From an uncultured Eubacteriales bacterium (GTDB taxonomy: Bacteria > Bacillota > Clostridia > Lachnospirales > Lachnospiraceae), in the NCBI GenBank assembly GCA_900539455.1, contig UQCD01000007.1:29459-93458 (forward strand): a DNA stretch of 64,000 nt. Reading direction: 5' to 3'. The position numbers were made by a program, and so were the translations under genes. The notes beneath the pieces were generated by a model that saw only the letters and a list, made by a program, of their open reading frames with translations, ran no database searches and was not told the origin of the DNA. Below are positions 10,383 to 19,617 of this stretch, in pieces. The stretch's first letter is position 1, and each line of letters opens with the position of its first letter.

Positions 10383-10979
10383 ATGGCAGCTACAGTTAGA
10401 AAAGCAATGGTTACAAGACAGACAAGCGAAACACAAATAGAAATAACCATTAATTTAGACGGTACAGGTAAAGCTAATATAGATACAGGAATTGGTTTTT
10501 TTGATCATATGCTTAATAGCTTTGCAAGACATGGTCTTTTTGACTTAGAGATTAAGGCAAAGGGTGACTTGTATGTTGATTGTCATCATCTTATAGAGGA
10601 TACCGGTATTGTATTAGGCGAGGCAGTAAAACAGGCTTTAAGTGATAAAAAGTCCATTAAAAGATATGGCAGTGCAATTTTACCTATGGATGAGGCTTTG
10701 GTATTATGTGCCATTGATTTATCAGGCAGACCTTATTATTCATCAGATTTACATTTTACAAATCAGTCTGTGGGATATTTTGATACTGCAATGGTTAAGG
10801 AGTTTTTCTATGCAATTTCCTATAGTGCAGGTATGAATTTGCATTTTAAGATGATTTCCGGAGAAAATGATCATCATATTATAGAAGGTGCTTTTAAAGC
10901 ATTTGCAAAAGCATTAGATAGTGCTACAATTATAGATAACAGAATTGAAGATGTACTTTCTACAAAAGGTGCGTTATAG
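10383..10979 (+). CDS. hisB: Imidazoleglycerol-phosphate dehydratase HisB
   Basis: A 198-residue monofunctional dehydratase (step 6/7 of histidine synthesis). The Mn-binding His/Glu motifs GFFDHMLNSFARHG, DCHHLIEDTG and DHHIIEGAFKA are intact. There is no fused histidinol-phosphatase domain as in enterobacterial HisB. AGGAG precedes the ATG; the next gene starts 9 bp after the stop. Confidence 0.96.
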   Translation: MAATVRKAMVTRQTSETQIEITINLDGTGKANIDTGIGFFDHMLNSFARHGLFDLEIKAKGDLYVDCHHLIEDTGIVLGEAVKQALSDKKSIKRYGSAILPMDEALVLCAIDLSGRPYYSSDLHFTNQSVGYFDTAMVKEFFYAISYSAGMNLHFKMISGENDHHIIEGAFKAFAKALDSATIIDNRIEDVLSTKGAL

Positions 10980-10988
10980 GAGGCTTTT

Positions 10989-12218
10989 ATGGATTGCATT
11001 AACCTTATTTCCAAAATACAGCTTGAAAATGGAAAAGTTTTGGGTTCAAACTTAGGTGCTGTTGAATTATGCAGATATTATTCAAATTATGGTGCTGACG
11101 GAATTATTATTATTGAAAAATCAAATACTGATGCTGAGCATGAATTAAATATAGATACAGTAAAGGAAATTGTTTCAGCAGTAGATATACCTGTATATTT
11201 AGGTGGAAATGTAAAAAGACTTGAGGATGTAAAAAAATACTTATATGCAGGTGCTAAGTGTGCTATTCTTGATTTAGCAGTAGAGTCAAATACTTTATTA
11301 GTTAAGGAGGCTGCTGATAGATTTGGCAAAGAAAAAATTATGGTTGCAAATGGCAGCTTTAAGGATATAAAAAAGGCCATTGAAGAGGGTGCTACATATG
11401 TACTTGCAGCTATAGGAAACGATGTTGATTATGAAGCTAAAACCTTATATGAAGTGCCAAATGATTACATTATAAATAAAAATATAAATGCAGACAGTAC
11501 CTTTGGGCTGGTATACTCCTTAAATGACAAAACAATAGATTATATGGCTGTAAAGCACCAGCTTGAGGATTTAGGCTACAAGGCTAACCTTACAAAGTGC
11601 AGCATAGATTTTAAGGAGCTTAAGACCAATGAAAATGGTCTTATTCCTGTAGTAGTTCAGGATTATCAGACAAATGATGTTTTAATGCTGGCATATATGA
11701 ACGAGGAAGCCTTTAATGCAACTATAAGCACAGGCAGAATGACATATTTTAGCAGAAGCAGAAATGAGCTTTGGGAAAAGGGTCTTACCTCAGGACACTT
11801 CCAATACTTAAAATCACTTGAAATAGATTGTGATAATGATACATTATTAGCAAAGGTATATCAGGTAGGTGCTGCTTGCCATACAAATAATAGAAGCTGT
11901 TTTTACAGAAATATATATAAAAAGGATTACAAGGAAAATAATCCACATAAAGTTTTTGAAGATGTATATAATGTTATATTGGATAGAAAAGAGCATCCAA
12001 AGGAAGGCTCTTATACGAACTATCTGTTTGACAAGGGCATTGACAAAATACTTAAAAAGGTGGGAGAGGAATGTACAGAAATTGTTATTGCTGCTAAAAA
12101 TCCAAACCCAGAAGAAATTAAATACGAAATATCTGACTTCTTATACCATGTAATGGTATTAATGGCAGAAAGAGGCGTTACCTGGGAAGATGTAACAACT
12201 GAACTGTCAAGAAGATAA
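10989..12218 (+). CDS. hisIE: HisIE bifunctional enzyme with N-terminal HisF-like domain
   Basis: A 409-residue three-part fusion. Residues about 207-310 are phosphoribosyl-AMP cyclohydrolase ([23 protein letters not shown], the zinc residues around DCD and GAACHT, then SCFYR). Residues about 320-409 are phosphoribosyl-ATP pyrophosphatase ([23 protein letters not shown]). Residues 1-145 resemble the front half of HisF/HisA barrels ([44 protein letters not shown]). However, the HisF catalytic Asp11 position is Gln11, and the second catalytic Asp (HisF D130) falls in a VANGS stretch with no Asp. The extra domain is therefore probably structural or regulatory. AGGAGG precedes the ATG. Confidence 0.92.
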   Translation: MDCINLISKIQLENGKVLGSNLGAVELCRYYSNYGADGIIIIEKSNTDAEHELNIDTVKEIVSAVDIPVYLGGNVKRLEDVKKYLYAGAKCAILDLAVESNTLLVKEAADRFGKEKIMVANGSFKDIKKAIEEGATYVLAAIGNDVDYEAKTLYEVPNDYIINKNINADSTFGLVYSLNDKTIDYMAVKHQLEDLGYKANLTKCSIDFKELKTNENGLIPVVVQDYQTNDVLMLAYMNEEAFNATISTGRMTYFSRSRNELWEKGLTSGHFQYLKSLEIDCDNDTLLAKVYQVGAACHTNNRSCFYRNIYKKDYKENNPHKVFEDVYNVILDRKEHPKEGSYTNYLFDKGIDKILKKVGEECTEIVIAAKNPNPEEIKYEISDFLYHVMVLMAERGVTWEDVTTELSRR

Positions 12219-12237
12219 TAGCTATCAGAGGTGGATT

Positions 12238-12378
12238 TTGAAAGAAAAGCGTAGAAATAATCACCAGAAAAATATATTAAAGGGAATCCTAATAACCTTA
12301 GGATTTCTTTTGGTATTATTATTTATTTTGTTACTTTATAATCATGAAAGCATATCAACGCTTAATTCGTTGTTTTAA
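12238..12378 (+). CDS. Small single-pass membrane protein (46 residues)
   Basis: A short ORF starting TTG at 12238 with AGAGGTGG just upstream (tight spacing, about four bases). The product has a strongly basic N-terminus (KEKRRNNHQKN), a hydrophobic helix at about residues 14-35, and a short polar tail. It fills the gap between hisIE and the polymerase gene, which itself lacks a clear ribosome binding site, so it could serve translational coupling. No family recognised; its coding status rests on the binding site and the charge pattern. Confidence 0.5.
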   Translation: MKEKRRNNHQKNILKGILITLGFLLVLLFILLLYNHESISTLNSLF

Positions 12379-12393
12379 TAGTATAGATTCAGA

Positions 12394-13890
12394 ATGAAAG
12401 ATTACAAATGTAAGGCGTCTCAAATATGTTTAGTGCTGATATTAATGATTTACCCTTTAATATTTTCAAAAACATATTCGGGCATTTTAGAAATTAAATA
12501 TATATCTTTTACAATCATAGCTGTTACTATGATTTATTTTTATGTTATGGAAAAGTGTGTATTTGGCCTTTATAATAGCTGTGCCAAAGCAGGATTATCA
12601 ATAGTTGATATAGCTATGCTGGGCTTTATAGGTGTTATGGCGGTTAGCACTATTTTCTCAGATTACAAAATAGAAGCCTTCACAGGAAGCTGTAGCAATA
12701 ATATGGGATTATTATATTATTTGATTTTAGTAGGTGTATATTTTGTCGTAAGCAGAATGTTTATTAATAAAAATATAATTATTGCAGCCCTTTCCATAGG
12801 CTTTGCAGCAACAGTTATATTTGCAGCTATACAGTTTATGGGAGTGGATATATTTGGACTTATTTCCTCTATAAACTACGATTTAAGTATAAACTATTTA
12901 AGTACCTTAGGAAATACAAATATATATTCCTCATTTTTATGCTTAATTACTCCGGTTTTTATGGCTGGAGCAGTTTTAAGTGATGATTTTTCTAAAAGAG
13001 CTTTATTTTATTTTATGAGTTTTGTAGGATATATTGGACTTTTTACAGCTAATACTGACGGAGGATATGCAGGCTTTTTTACAGCCTTTGTACTGGTTTT
13101 ATTTATTTCAGTTAATTCCAAGTATAGAATAACCCGATTTTTGTATTTATGCTTTATGTATTGCTTAAGCACAGTTGTATTTCTTGTAATACACAAGGCT
13201 AATTATGAAAATGCCCGTCCTTTGTCAGCTATTACTAAATTTATGGTATATGGACAGTTTACAAAAATACTTATTATATTGTTTGCTATATTAATATGCT
13301 TAGTAGTTAAAATGAAAAGCAAAATAGTTACAGGATATAGGATTCGAAAAACAATAAGAATAATAATTGCCGCATTTTTTTGTCTGTTGTTAGTATTGGC
13401 AATACTTGCAAATGTAAACAAGGTTTTTTCCTTAGGCTTTTTAGACAGCTATTTTAAATTCACAAAGGATTGGGGTACCGGCAGAGGTTATGTATGGAAT
13501 TGGTGCTTTACCATTTTTAAGGATGGTAATATAATAGATAAGATATTTGGCTTTGGACCAGGTACTTGTGGCATAAAATTATTGTCAGCCTATGGCAACG
13601 AAATGAGATATTCATTAGGCTATTATTTTACTACAGCCCACAATGAATTTTTGGAAATACTGTTAAATACTGGATTTTTAGGATTAATATCATATGTTTC
13701 TGTTATGTTATCTACTATTATTAAAAATCTTAAGGATAAGGATTATTTTCATATAATTTTTACAGTTGGAATTATTTCCTACGGAGTACAAAGTATGTTT
13801 ATTGTATTGCAGCCAGTTGTTGTACCATTAGTCTTTGTATTCTTCGGATTGGCAAATAATAATAAAATGTATGATAGTAAAAGGCTTTAA
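12394..13890 (+). CDS. O-antigen ligase/polymerase-like multipass membrane protein
   Basis: A 498-residue protein with about 11-12 hydrophobic segments. The region around residues 350-440 (GTGRGYVWN, FGFGPGTCG, then TAHNEFLEILLNTGFLG) matches the periplasm-facing loop of the O-antigen ligase (Wzy_C) family, which joins glycan chains carried on lipid. In a Gram-positive cell the product would be a surface polysaccharide or teichoic-type glycan. No other glycan genes are nearby. No good ribosome binding site precedes the ATG, hinting at coupling to the small ORF 15 bp upstream. Confidence 0.75.
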   Translation: MKDYKCKASQICLVLILMIYPLIFSKTYSGILEIKYISFTIIAVTMIYFYVMEKCVFGLYNSCAKAGLSIVDIAMLGFIGVMAVSTIFSDYKIEAFTGSCSNNMGLLYYLILVGVYFVVSRMFINKNIIIAALSIGFAATVIFAAIQFMGVDIFGLISSINYDLSINYLSTLGNTNIYSSFLCLITPVFMAGAVLSDDFSKRALFYFMSFVGYIGLFTANTDGGYAGFFTAFVLVLFISVNSKYRITRFLYLCFMYCLSTVVFLVIHKANYENARPLSAITKFMVYGQFTKILIILFAILICLVVKMKSKIVTGYRIRKTIRIIIAAFFCLLLVLAILANVNKVFSLGFLDSYFKFTKDWGTGRGYVWNWCFTIFKDGNIIDKIFGFGPGTCGIKLLSAYGNEMRYSLGYYFTTAHNEFLEILLNTGFLGLISYVSVMLSTIIKNLKDKDYFHIIFTVGIISYGVQSMFIVLQPVVVPLVFVFFGLANNNKMYDSKRL

Positions 13891-13913
13891 TTTCTTTTAG
13901 AAAGGATGAAAAT

Positions 13914-14732
13914 ATGAGTATACAAATTGACAAAAAATTTGATGAATGTAAAAAGCTGATTGAGCAAGAGCATTTTAGCAATGCTATTCCCCTATTAAAA
14001 GAAGTAATAGAAGAAGCATCAGCTCTTTATGGTAATAGCAGTGAAAAATATCTCAGCTTTAATCATATTTTAGAAACTTATTATTACGCATATTTTCTTA
14101 AGGATGTCAGCAAAATAAATTATACTGATTACAATATTAATGCTATGTACAGATTACTAGGATTTGCTTTAATGAAGGTAAACAGGCTCGATGAGGCAGT
14201 TATGGCATATAATCATGGACTTGACTGGAATCCTGTAGATTTAGATACACTTTTACAGCTAGGCGAATTATATAAAATGACAAATAATATAAAATCACTT
14301 AGAAAGGTATCCTTTGAGGCATATAATTTTTGCTGTACCAGAGCTACTCTTGCGAGATTTTACAGAAATTTAGGCTATTACTATTTAGAAGAGTACAAGC
14401 CTGAAATTGCAAGAGCTTTATATATGTACAGCAATATATATTTCCAGACAGAAAATGCTGACAATGAGCTTAAATTTATAAATGAAGCTACAAAGGAGGA
14501 AAAAAAGGACATACCTTTAAAGGAGTTACAGACTGTCCTTAGTAATGAAAAAATTCCTCTAGGACCAAATAGTGATACTTTGGGAATTACCTACAGAGTT
14601 GGTCAAATTGAATTAGACAATAAAAATTATGAAAATGCAGCAGACTGCTTTGCTATGGTCTATGATTTAACTATGGACGAGGAAGTAAAAGGGCTTCTTG
14701 AAAAAGCTGCTGCAATGGTAAAAAATAAGTAA
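13914..14732 (+). CDS. Tetratricopeptide-repeat protein
   Basis: A 272-residue helical-repeat protein without signal peptide. TPR-like units are seen at about residues 10-45 (FDECKKLIEQEHFSNAIPLL), 78-112 (GFALMKVNRLDEAVMAYNHG) and 225-260 (GQIELDNKNYENAADCFAM). TPR proteins are scaffolds; the partner is unknown. It has AGAAAGGAT before the ATG, follows the polymerase gene by 23 bp and precedes a radical SAM gene by 14 bp. Confidence 0.75.
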   Translation: MSIQIDKKFDECKKLIEQEHFSNAIPLLKEVIEEASALYGNSSEKYLSFNHILETYYYAYFLKDVSKINYTDYNINAMYRLLGFALMKVNRLDEAVMAYNHGLDWNPVDLDTLLQLGELYKMTNNIKSLRKVSFEAYNFCCTRATLARFYRNLGYYYLEEYKPEIARALYMYSNIYFQTENADNELKFINEATKEEKKDIPLKELQTVLSNEKIPLGPNSDTLGITYRVGQIELDNKNYENAADCFAMVYDLTMDEEVKGLLEKAAAMVKNK

Positions 14733-14746
14733 AAATAGGAGCTATT

Positions 14747-16612
14747 ATGTACAAATTAGCGTTATCAGATGAAATTTTATTACAGGTAGAAAAGCCTGCA
14801 AGATATATTGGTCAGGAAGTTAATATGGTTAAAAAGGACTTAAGCAATGTAGATGTCCGTTTTGCAATGTGCTTTCCTGATGTATACGAAATTGGTATGT
14901 CCCATTTAGGTATCCAGATTCTTTATGATATGTTTAATAAAATGGAAGGGGTATATTGTGAAAGAGTATATTCTCCCTGGGTTGATTTAGACAAGCTTAT
15001 GAGGGAAAACAATATCCCTTTATTTGCTTTGGAAAGTCAGGAGCCTATTAAAAGCTTTGACTTTCTTGGCATAACCATACAGTACGAAATGTGTTATACA
15101 AACATTCTTCAGATATTAGATTTAAGCCATATTCCAATTTTTGCAAAGGACAGAGGAGAGGACGACCCTATTGTAATAGGTGGAGGACCATGCTCTTACA
15201 ACCCAGAGCCAATAGCAGATTATTTTGATGTATTTAACTTTGGCGAGGGCGAAGAGGTATACGAAAAAATTATTGCTGCATACCGTAAAAACAGGGAAAA
15301 TGGTGGCGATAGATTATCTTTTTTAGAACAGGTGGCTACTATTGATGGCGTTTATGTGCCTGAATTTTATGATGTAATCTACAATGAAGATGGTACTATA
15401 AAGGATTTTATTCCTAACAATAAAAATGCAAAAGAAAAAATTACTAAGACTATAGTAATGGATTTAAGCCATACCTATTATCCAGAGAAGCCACTTGTGC
15501 CATATATTAGGGCAACACAGGACAGAGTTGTTTTGGAAATACAAAGAGGCTGTATTAGAGGTTGCCGTTTCTGTCAGGCTGGTATGATATATCGTCCTGT
15601 CCGTGAGCGTGATGTAAATTACTTAAAGGAAATGGCTGTTAAAATGATAAAAAATACAGGCCATGAAGAAATTTCCCTAAGCTCCCTTAGCTCATCAGAT
15701 TATTCAAGACTTAAGGAGCTGTTAGAGTTTTTAATTGAAAATTTAAAGGAAAAGGGTATTAATATTTCTCTTCCTTCCTTAAGAGTTGACGCTTTCTCAC
15801 TGGATGTAATGAGCAAGGTGCAGGATATTAAAAAGTCCTCTCTTACCTTTGCACCGGAGGCAGGTTCACAAAGACTTAGAAATGTTATAAACAAGGGTCT
15901 TACAGAGGAACAGATACTTAATGGCTGTGCCTTGGCCTTTAAGGGTGGCTGGAATAAGGTTAAGCTGTATTTTATGCTTGGCCTACCAACTGAAACTATT
16001 AGTGATATGCAAGGAATTGCAGAGCTTTCTGAAAAGGTTGCTGAGGAATATTACAAAATTCCAAAGGGTGAGCGGATTGGCAAGGTTTCTGTTACTGCCA
16101 GCTCCTCATTTTTTATTCCAAAGCCTTTTACACCTTTCCAATGGGCGCCTATGTGTACAAAGGAGCAGTTTTTATCAAAGGCTAAAATTGTTAATGACAG
16201 AATGAAGGAAATGCTTAATAAAAAAAGCATAAAATATAATTGGCACGAAGCAGATGTTTCTGTTCTTGAAGGCTTACTTGCCAGAGGTGACAGAAAAGTA
16301 TCTAAGGTCATTTATAATGCCTATAAAAAAGGCTGTATTTATGATGCCTGGGGCGATTTCTTTGATAACGAAAAATGGATGGAGGCAATCAAGGAGGCTG
16401 ACATTGATTTGGATTTTTATACAACAAGAGAAAGAAGCCTTGATGAAAAATTCCCTTGGGATTTTATTAACATTGGTGTTACAAAGGAATTTTTAAAACG
16501 AGAATGGAACAACGCCAGAAACGAGCAGGTTACACCAAATTGTAAAATAAAATGTCAGGGCTGTGGAGCTGCAACCTTTGGAGGAGGAATTTGTTTTGAA
16601 AATAAGAATTAA
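14747..16612 (+). CDS. TIGR03960-family B12-binding-type radical SAM protein
   Basis: A 621-residue radical SAM protein. The cluster motif reads CIRGCRFC near residues 268-275, followed by QAGMIYRPVRERDV. The N-terminal part (MCFPDVYEIGMSHLGIQILY) is the Rossmann-like B12-binding-domain region of this family. The C-terminus ends in a Cys-rich patch (CKIKCQGCGAATFGGGIC). In many Firmicutes this gene is followed by the TIGR03936 gene and RNase G upstream of rplU, as here. The biochemical role is unknown. AGGAG precedes the ATG. Confidence 0.9.
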   Translation: MYKLALSDEILLQVEKPARYIGQEVNMVKKDLSNVDVRFAMCFPDVYEIGMSHLGIQILYDMFNKMEGVYCERVYSPWVDLDKLMRENNIPLFALESQEPIKSFDFLGITIQYEMCYTNILQILDLSHIPIFAKDRGEDDPIVIGGGPCSYNPEPIADYFDVFNFGEGEEVYEKIIAAYRKNRENGGDRLSFLEQVATIDGVYVPEFYDVIYNEDGTIKDFIPNNKNAKEKITKTIVMDLSHTYYPEKPLVPYIRATQDRVVLEIQRGCIRGCRFCQAGMIYRPVRERDVNYLKEMAVKMIKNTGHEEISLSSLSSSDYSRLKELLEFLIENLKEKGINISLPSLRVDAFSLDVMSKVQDIKKSSLTFAPEAGSQRLRNVINKGLTEEQILNGCALAFKGGWNKVKLYFMLGLPTETISDMQGIAELSEKVAEEYYKIPKGERIGKVSVTASSSFFIPKPFTPFQWAPMCTKEQFLSKAKIVNDRMKEMLNKKSIKYNWHEADVSVLEGLLARGDRKVSKVIYNAYKKGCIYDAWGDFFDNEKWMEAIKEADIDLDFYTTRERSLDEKFPWDFINIGVTKEFLKREWNNARNEQVTPNCKIKCQGCGAATFGGGICFENKN

Positions 16613-17303
16613 ATTTGCAAAAAGAGGCGCAATGAAATTTATAAGCCACTTAGATGTTATGAGATATTTCCAAAAGGTCATTAAAAGAGCTGATGTGGAT
16701 ATAGCTTATTCAGAGGGCTTTAACCCTCACCAGATTATGTCCTTTGCTTCACCTCTGGGCTTAGGCTTAAATAGTGAGGCAGAATATGTAGATATTGAGG
16801 TACATACAACCTTATCTACAAAGGAGGCATTGGCTAAGCTTAATGAGGTAAGCGTTCCAGATATGCCTATTTTGTCCTACAAACTGTTAGAGGACAATGC
16901 TACAAAGGCAATGACCTTAGTTGCTGCATCAGATTATTTAGTTAAGTTTAGAGAAAACTATGAGCCAGCTATTAATATGAACGAGGCAATAAATAGGTTT
17001 TTAGCTAAGGACAGCATTGTTGTCACAAAGGAAACAAAGAAAAGCACAAAAGAAATGGATTTAAAGCCTCTTATATATGAATTTAAGCCTGCAGAGGATG
17101 GATATTTTTTAAAACTGGCTGCTGGCAGCGTGGACAATTTAAAGCCAGAGCTTGTAATAGAGGAGCTTTTAAAGGAAAATAACCTGGAGTTTAATCCGTT
17201 AGCATTGCTTATTAATAGATTGGAAATATATGGTGTTAAAGAGGACGAAAATAATAATAAAGAATTTATTCCATTAGAAAGTTTTGGTGAGGATATTGCA
17301 TAA
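16596..17303 (+). CDS. TIGR03936-family radical-SAM-linked protein (DUF2344)
   Basis: A 235-residue protein starting most likely at TTG 16596, eight bases after GGAGGAGG; the start lies inside the 3' end of the radical SAM gene (17-bp overlap). The N-terminus (KIRIKFAKRGAMKFISHLD) and EGFNPHQIMSFASPL are diagnostic for DUF2344 proteins, which are found fused to or directly beside TIGR03960 proteins. They probably act as one unit. The exact function is unknown. Confidence 0.87.
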   Translation: MKIRIKFAKRGAMKFISHLDVMRYFQKVIKRADVDIAYSEGFNPHQIMSFASPLGLGLNSEAEYVDIEVHTTLSTKEALAKLNEVSVPDMPILSYKLLEDNATKAMTLVAASDYLVKFRENYEPAINMNEAINRFLAKDSIVVTKETKKSTKEMDLKPLIYEFKPAEDGYFLKLAAGSVDNLKPELVIEELLKENNLEFNPLALLINRLEIYGVKEDENNNKEFIPLESFGEDIA

Positions 17304-18492
17304 AAAGTTTGTTATTAGTCATATAGAAACTGAATATACAAAGCCTGCTACAATACTTATTGTATACGAAAATGATAAGGCTGTTGAAATGTCTATTATT
17401 TATGACGATGAGGAATGTGACATCAACAATATTTATGTTGCTCATGTTAATGATGTTGTAAAAAATATAGATGGTGCATTTTTAGAATACCAAAAGGGAA
17501 AAATAGGCTATTTGTCCTTAAAAGAGGCTGTTAATCCGGTTTTTATTAATAATAAAAATACTACAAAGGTATGCCAGGGGGACAATGTTTTAGTCCAGCT
17601 AATTAAAGAGCCTGTAAAAACCAAAAATGGTGTTTTAACTACAAATGTACAGTTTTCTGGAAAATATGTGGTTTTTGAAGCTGGTACAAATTGTGGTGTA
17701 CGAATTTCAAAGAAAATATCAGATAAGGCTTTTGAAAAGCAGGTTATAGAAAAGCTACAGCCCTTGTGTGAGGATTGCAGCTTTATTGTAAGGACTGAAG
17801 CTTATACGGCAGATATTGAGGCTATTATTAATGAAGCAATATATTTTAAAGCAAAATATAATTCACTAAAGGAAATTGCACTGCACAGACCTGCCTACAC
17901 ACTTATCTATAAGGCATTGGATTCAAATATAAGTCTGATTTTAGACATTATAAATAATGGTGATGAAATAATAAGTGATAATAATGACCTGCTAGAGCAA
18001 TATAAAAGTATTATTTCTACCTACAACTATGATGTGGATTATCGTTTATATGAGGACAAGCTGCTGCCTTTATATAAGCTATACAATTTTGAAGGAGTTT
18101 TAAAGGAAATTGCCTCAAAAAATATCTGGTTAAAGTCAGGTGCATATCTGGTTATTGAATATACAGAGGCAATGACAGTAATTGATGTAAATACTGGTAA
18201 ATGTATTAAGGGCAGCAATAGCGACAAAACCTTTTACAATATTAATATTGAGGCTGGAAAAGAGATTTTAAGGCAAATAAGGCTTAGAAATATTTCTGGA
18301 ATTATAATGTGTGACTTTATTAATATGGAAAATGAGGAGCATAACGGGGAGCTTATGAAAACTCTAAGAGAATTAGCAAAAAATGATAGATTAAAGGTCA
18401 ATGTTGTGGATATGACAAGACTTAAAATTACAGAGATTACAAGGAAAAAAATACGGGAAAGAATTATATTAAAAAAGTTGACAGGCAAATAG
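17284..18492 (+). CDS. rng: Ribonuclease E/G family protein, lacking the zinc-link
   Basis: A protein of up to 402 residues with an S1 RNA-binding region (residues about 48-85, DINNIYVAHVNDVVKNIDGAF), the VQLIKEPVKTKNG segment, and the catalytic Asp pair D301 (IDVNTGK) and D344 (CDFINME), equal to D303 and D346 of E. coli RNase E. It stops right after TRKKIRERI, so the CPxCxG zinc-link that normally ties RNase E/G dimers together, and everything after it, is absent. The start is uncertain: TTG 17284, GTG 17287 or TTG 17296; all overlap the previous gene. Confidence 0.85.
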   Translation: MVRILHKKFVISHIETEYTKPATILIVYENDKAVEMSIIYDDEECDINNIYVAHVNDVVKNIDGAFLEYQKGKIGYLSLKEAVNPVFINNKNTTKVCQGDNVLVQLIKEPVKTKNGVLTTNVQFSGKYVVFEAGTNCGVRISKKISDKAFEKQVIEKLQPLCEDCSFIVRTEAYTADIEAIINEAIYFKAKYNSLKEIALHRPAYTLIYKALDSNISLILDIINNGDEIISDNNDLLEQYKSIISTYNYDVDYRLYEDKLLPLYKLYNFEGVLKEIASKNIWLKSGAYLVIEYTEAMTVIDVNTGKCIKGSNSDKTFYNINIEAGKEILRQIRLRNISGIIMCDFINMENEEHNGELMKTLRELAKNDRLKVNVVDMTRLKITEITRKKIRERIILKKLTGK

Positions 18493-18506
18493 TCTTATGC
18501 TATTAT
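18478..18506 (+). promoter_or_regulatory. Sigma-A promoter of rplU-prp-rpmA
   Basis: TTGACA (18478-18483) and TATTAT (18501-18506) with a 17-bp spacer. The -35 box lies inside the last codons of the RNase G gene, so rplU has its own promoter. Confidence 0.8.
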
Positions 18507-18510
18507 ATCT

Positions 18511-18579
18511 AGGTATGCCGCACAATGAGGTTATAAGTTACTGCATTGCAGTCACCGAAATTGGCGAGTAATGTTCAAT
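18511..18579 (+). ncRNA. Ribosomal protein L21 leader (autoregulatory 5' UTR)
   Basis: The 5' UTR between the rplU promoter and its ribosome binding site is unusually GC-rich for this genome and contains the conserved-looking GGTATGCCGCACAATGAGG, TACTGCATTGCAGTCACCG and TTGGCGAGT blocks of the Firmicute L21 leader. Such leaders bind a ribosomal protein to adjust rplU-rpmA expression. Identification is from memory of the motif and position. Confidence 0.7.
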
Positions 18580-18607
18580 TCATATTGAATAAACAGGAGG
18601 TGTGCTT

Positions 18608-18916
18608 ATGTACGCAATTATAGCAACAGGTGGAAAACAGTATAAGGTTGCAGAAGGTGACATCATCAGAGTTGAAAAGCTTGGTGTTGAAGCTGGAGAA
18701 AAAGTAACTTTTGATCAGGTTCTTCTTGTTAGTGGTGATGATGTTAAGGTTGGTGCTCCAACAGTTGACGGTGCTTCAGTAGAAGCTGATGTTATCGACA
18801 ATGTAAAGGGTAAAAAGGTTATCGTTTACAAGTACAAGAGAAAAACTGGTTACCACAAGAAAAACGGTCATAGACAGCAGCTTACAGCTGTTAAGATTAC
18901 AAAAATCAATGCTTAA
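18608..18916 (+). CDS. rplU: 50S ribosomal protein L21
   Basis: A 102-residue L21 beginning [18 protein letters not shown] and ending [13 protein letters not shown], full length. I use the ATG at 18608, directly after AGGAGGTG; an in-frame GTG six bases upstream overlaps the binding site. First gene of the rplU-prp-rpmA operon. Confidence 0.97.
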   Translation: MYAIIATGGKQYKVAEGDIIRVEKLGVEAGEKVTFDQVLLVSGDDVKVGAPTVDGASVEADVIDNVKGKKVIVYKYKRKTGYHKKNGHRQQLTAVKITKINA

Positions 18917-18921
18917 TAACT

Positions 18922-19251
18922 ATGATTAATGTAACAATTTATAGGGATTCAGATAAGTCAATTCGTGGCTTTCATATATCTGGACACGCAGGCTATGCTG
19001 ATGCAGGCAAGGATATTGTATGTGCAGGTGTTTCAACTTTAGTAGTTACCATTTCAAATGCTATTGAAAAGTTTACTACAGATAAGTTCGAGTGTTACGA
19101 GGACGAGGAGGCTGGTGATGTAAAGCTTAGCTTTACAGATACAGTTAGCAACGAATCTAATATTCTTATGAATACCTTAGTATTAGGTTTGACTGATATT
19201 AGTGATTCATATGGTAAAAAATATTTGAAGATATCTTACAAGGAGGTGTAA
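18922..19251 (+). CDS. prp: Ribosomal-processing cysteine protease Prp
   Basis: A 109-residue protease of the YsxB/Prp family. The catalytic pair H22 (SGHAGYADAG) and C34 (IVCAGVS) is present at the same positions as in the characterised staphylococcal enzyme. It removes the N-terminal extension of L27, encoded by the next gene, which carries the matching cleavage sequence. It starts 5 bp after rplU without its own strong binding site, so translation is probably coupled. Confidence 0.94.
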   Translation: MINVTIYRDSDKSIRGFHISGHAGYADAGKDIVCAGVSTLVVTISNAIEKFTTDKFECYEDEEAGDVKLSFTDTVSNESNILMNTLVLGLTDISDSYGKKYLKISYKEV

Positions 19252-19254
19252 GTT

Positions 19255-19539
19255 ATGTTAAAGATGAACCTTCAGTTATTCGCTCATAAAAAGGGTGTTG
19301 GTTCTACAAAGAACGGTAGAGATTCTGAGTCAAAAAGACTTGGTGCTAAAAGAGCAGATGGTCAGTTTGTTAAAGCTGGTAACATTCTTTACAGACAGCG
19401 TGGAACAAAGATCCATCCAGGTACAAATGTAGGTATCGGTGGTGATGATACATTATTTGCAACAGCAGATGGTATCGTTAAGTTTGAAAGAAAAGGCAGA
19501 GACAAAAAGCAGGTTTCTGTTTATCCAGTAGCTGAATAG
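19255..19539 (+). CDS. rpmA: 50S ribosomal protein L27 with cleavable N-terminus
   Basis: A 94-residue L27. The first ten residues, [10 protein letters not shown], form the Firmicute-specific extension that Prp cuts after FA, leaving [20 protein letters not shown] as the mature N-terminus that reaches the peptidyl-transferase centre. AGGAGGTG precedes the ATG, three bases after prp. Confidence 0.97.
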   Translation: MLKMNLQLFAHKKGVGSTKNGRDSESKRLGAKRADGQFVKAGNILYRQRGTKIHPGTNVGIGGDDTLFATADGIVKFERKGRDKKQVSVYPVAE

Positions 19540-19550
19540 TTAAGTTATTT

Positions 19551-19589
19551 AAAGGCTTCAATCATAACTGGTTGAAGCCTTTATTAATT
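19551..19589 (+). terminator. Terminator after rpmA
   Basis: An 11-bp perfect stem (AAAGGCTTCAA at 19551-19561 with TTGAAGCCTTT at 19572-19582) and a 10-nt loop, followed by TATTAATTA. The T-run is short, so read-through into obgE is likely. Confidence 0.75.
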
Positions 19590-19617
19590 ATATATTCATA
19601 TTAGTTCGGAGGTAATT

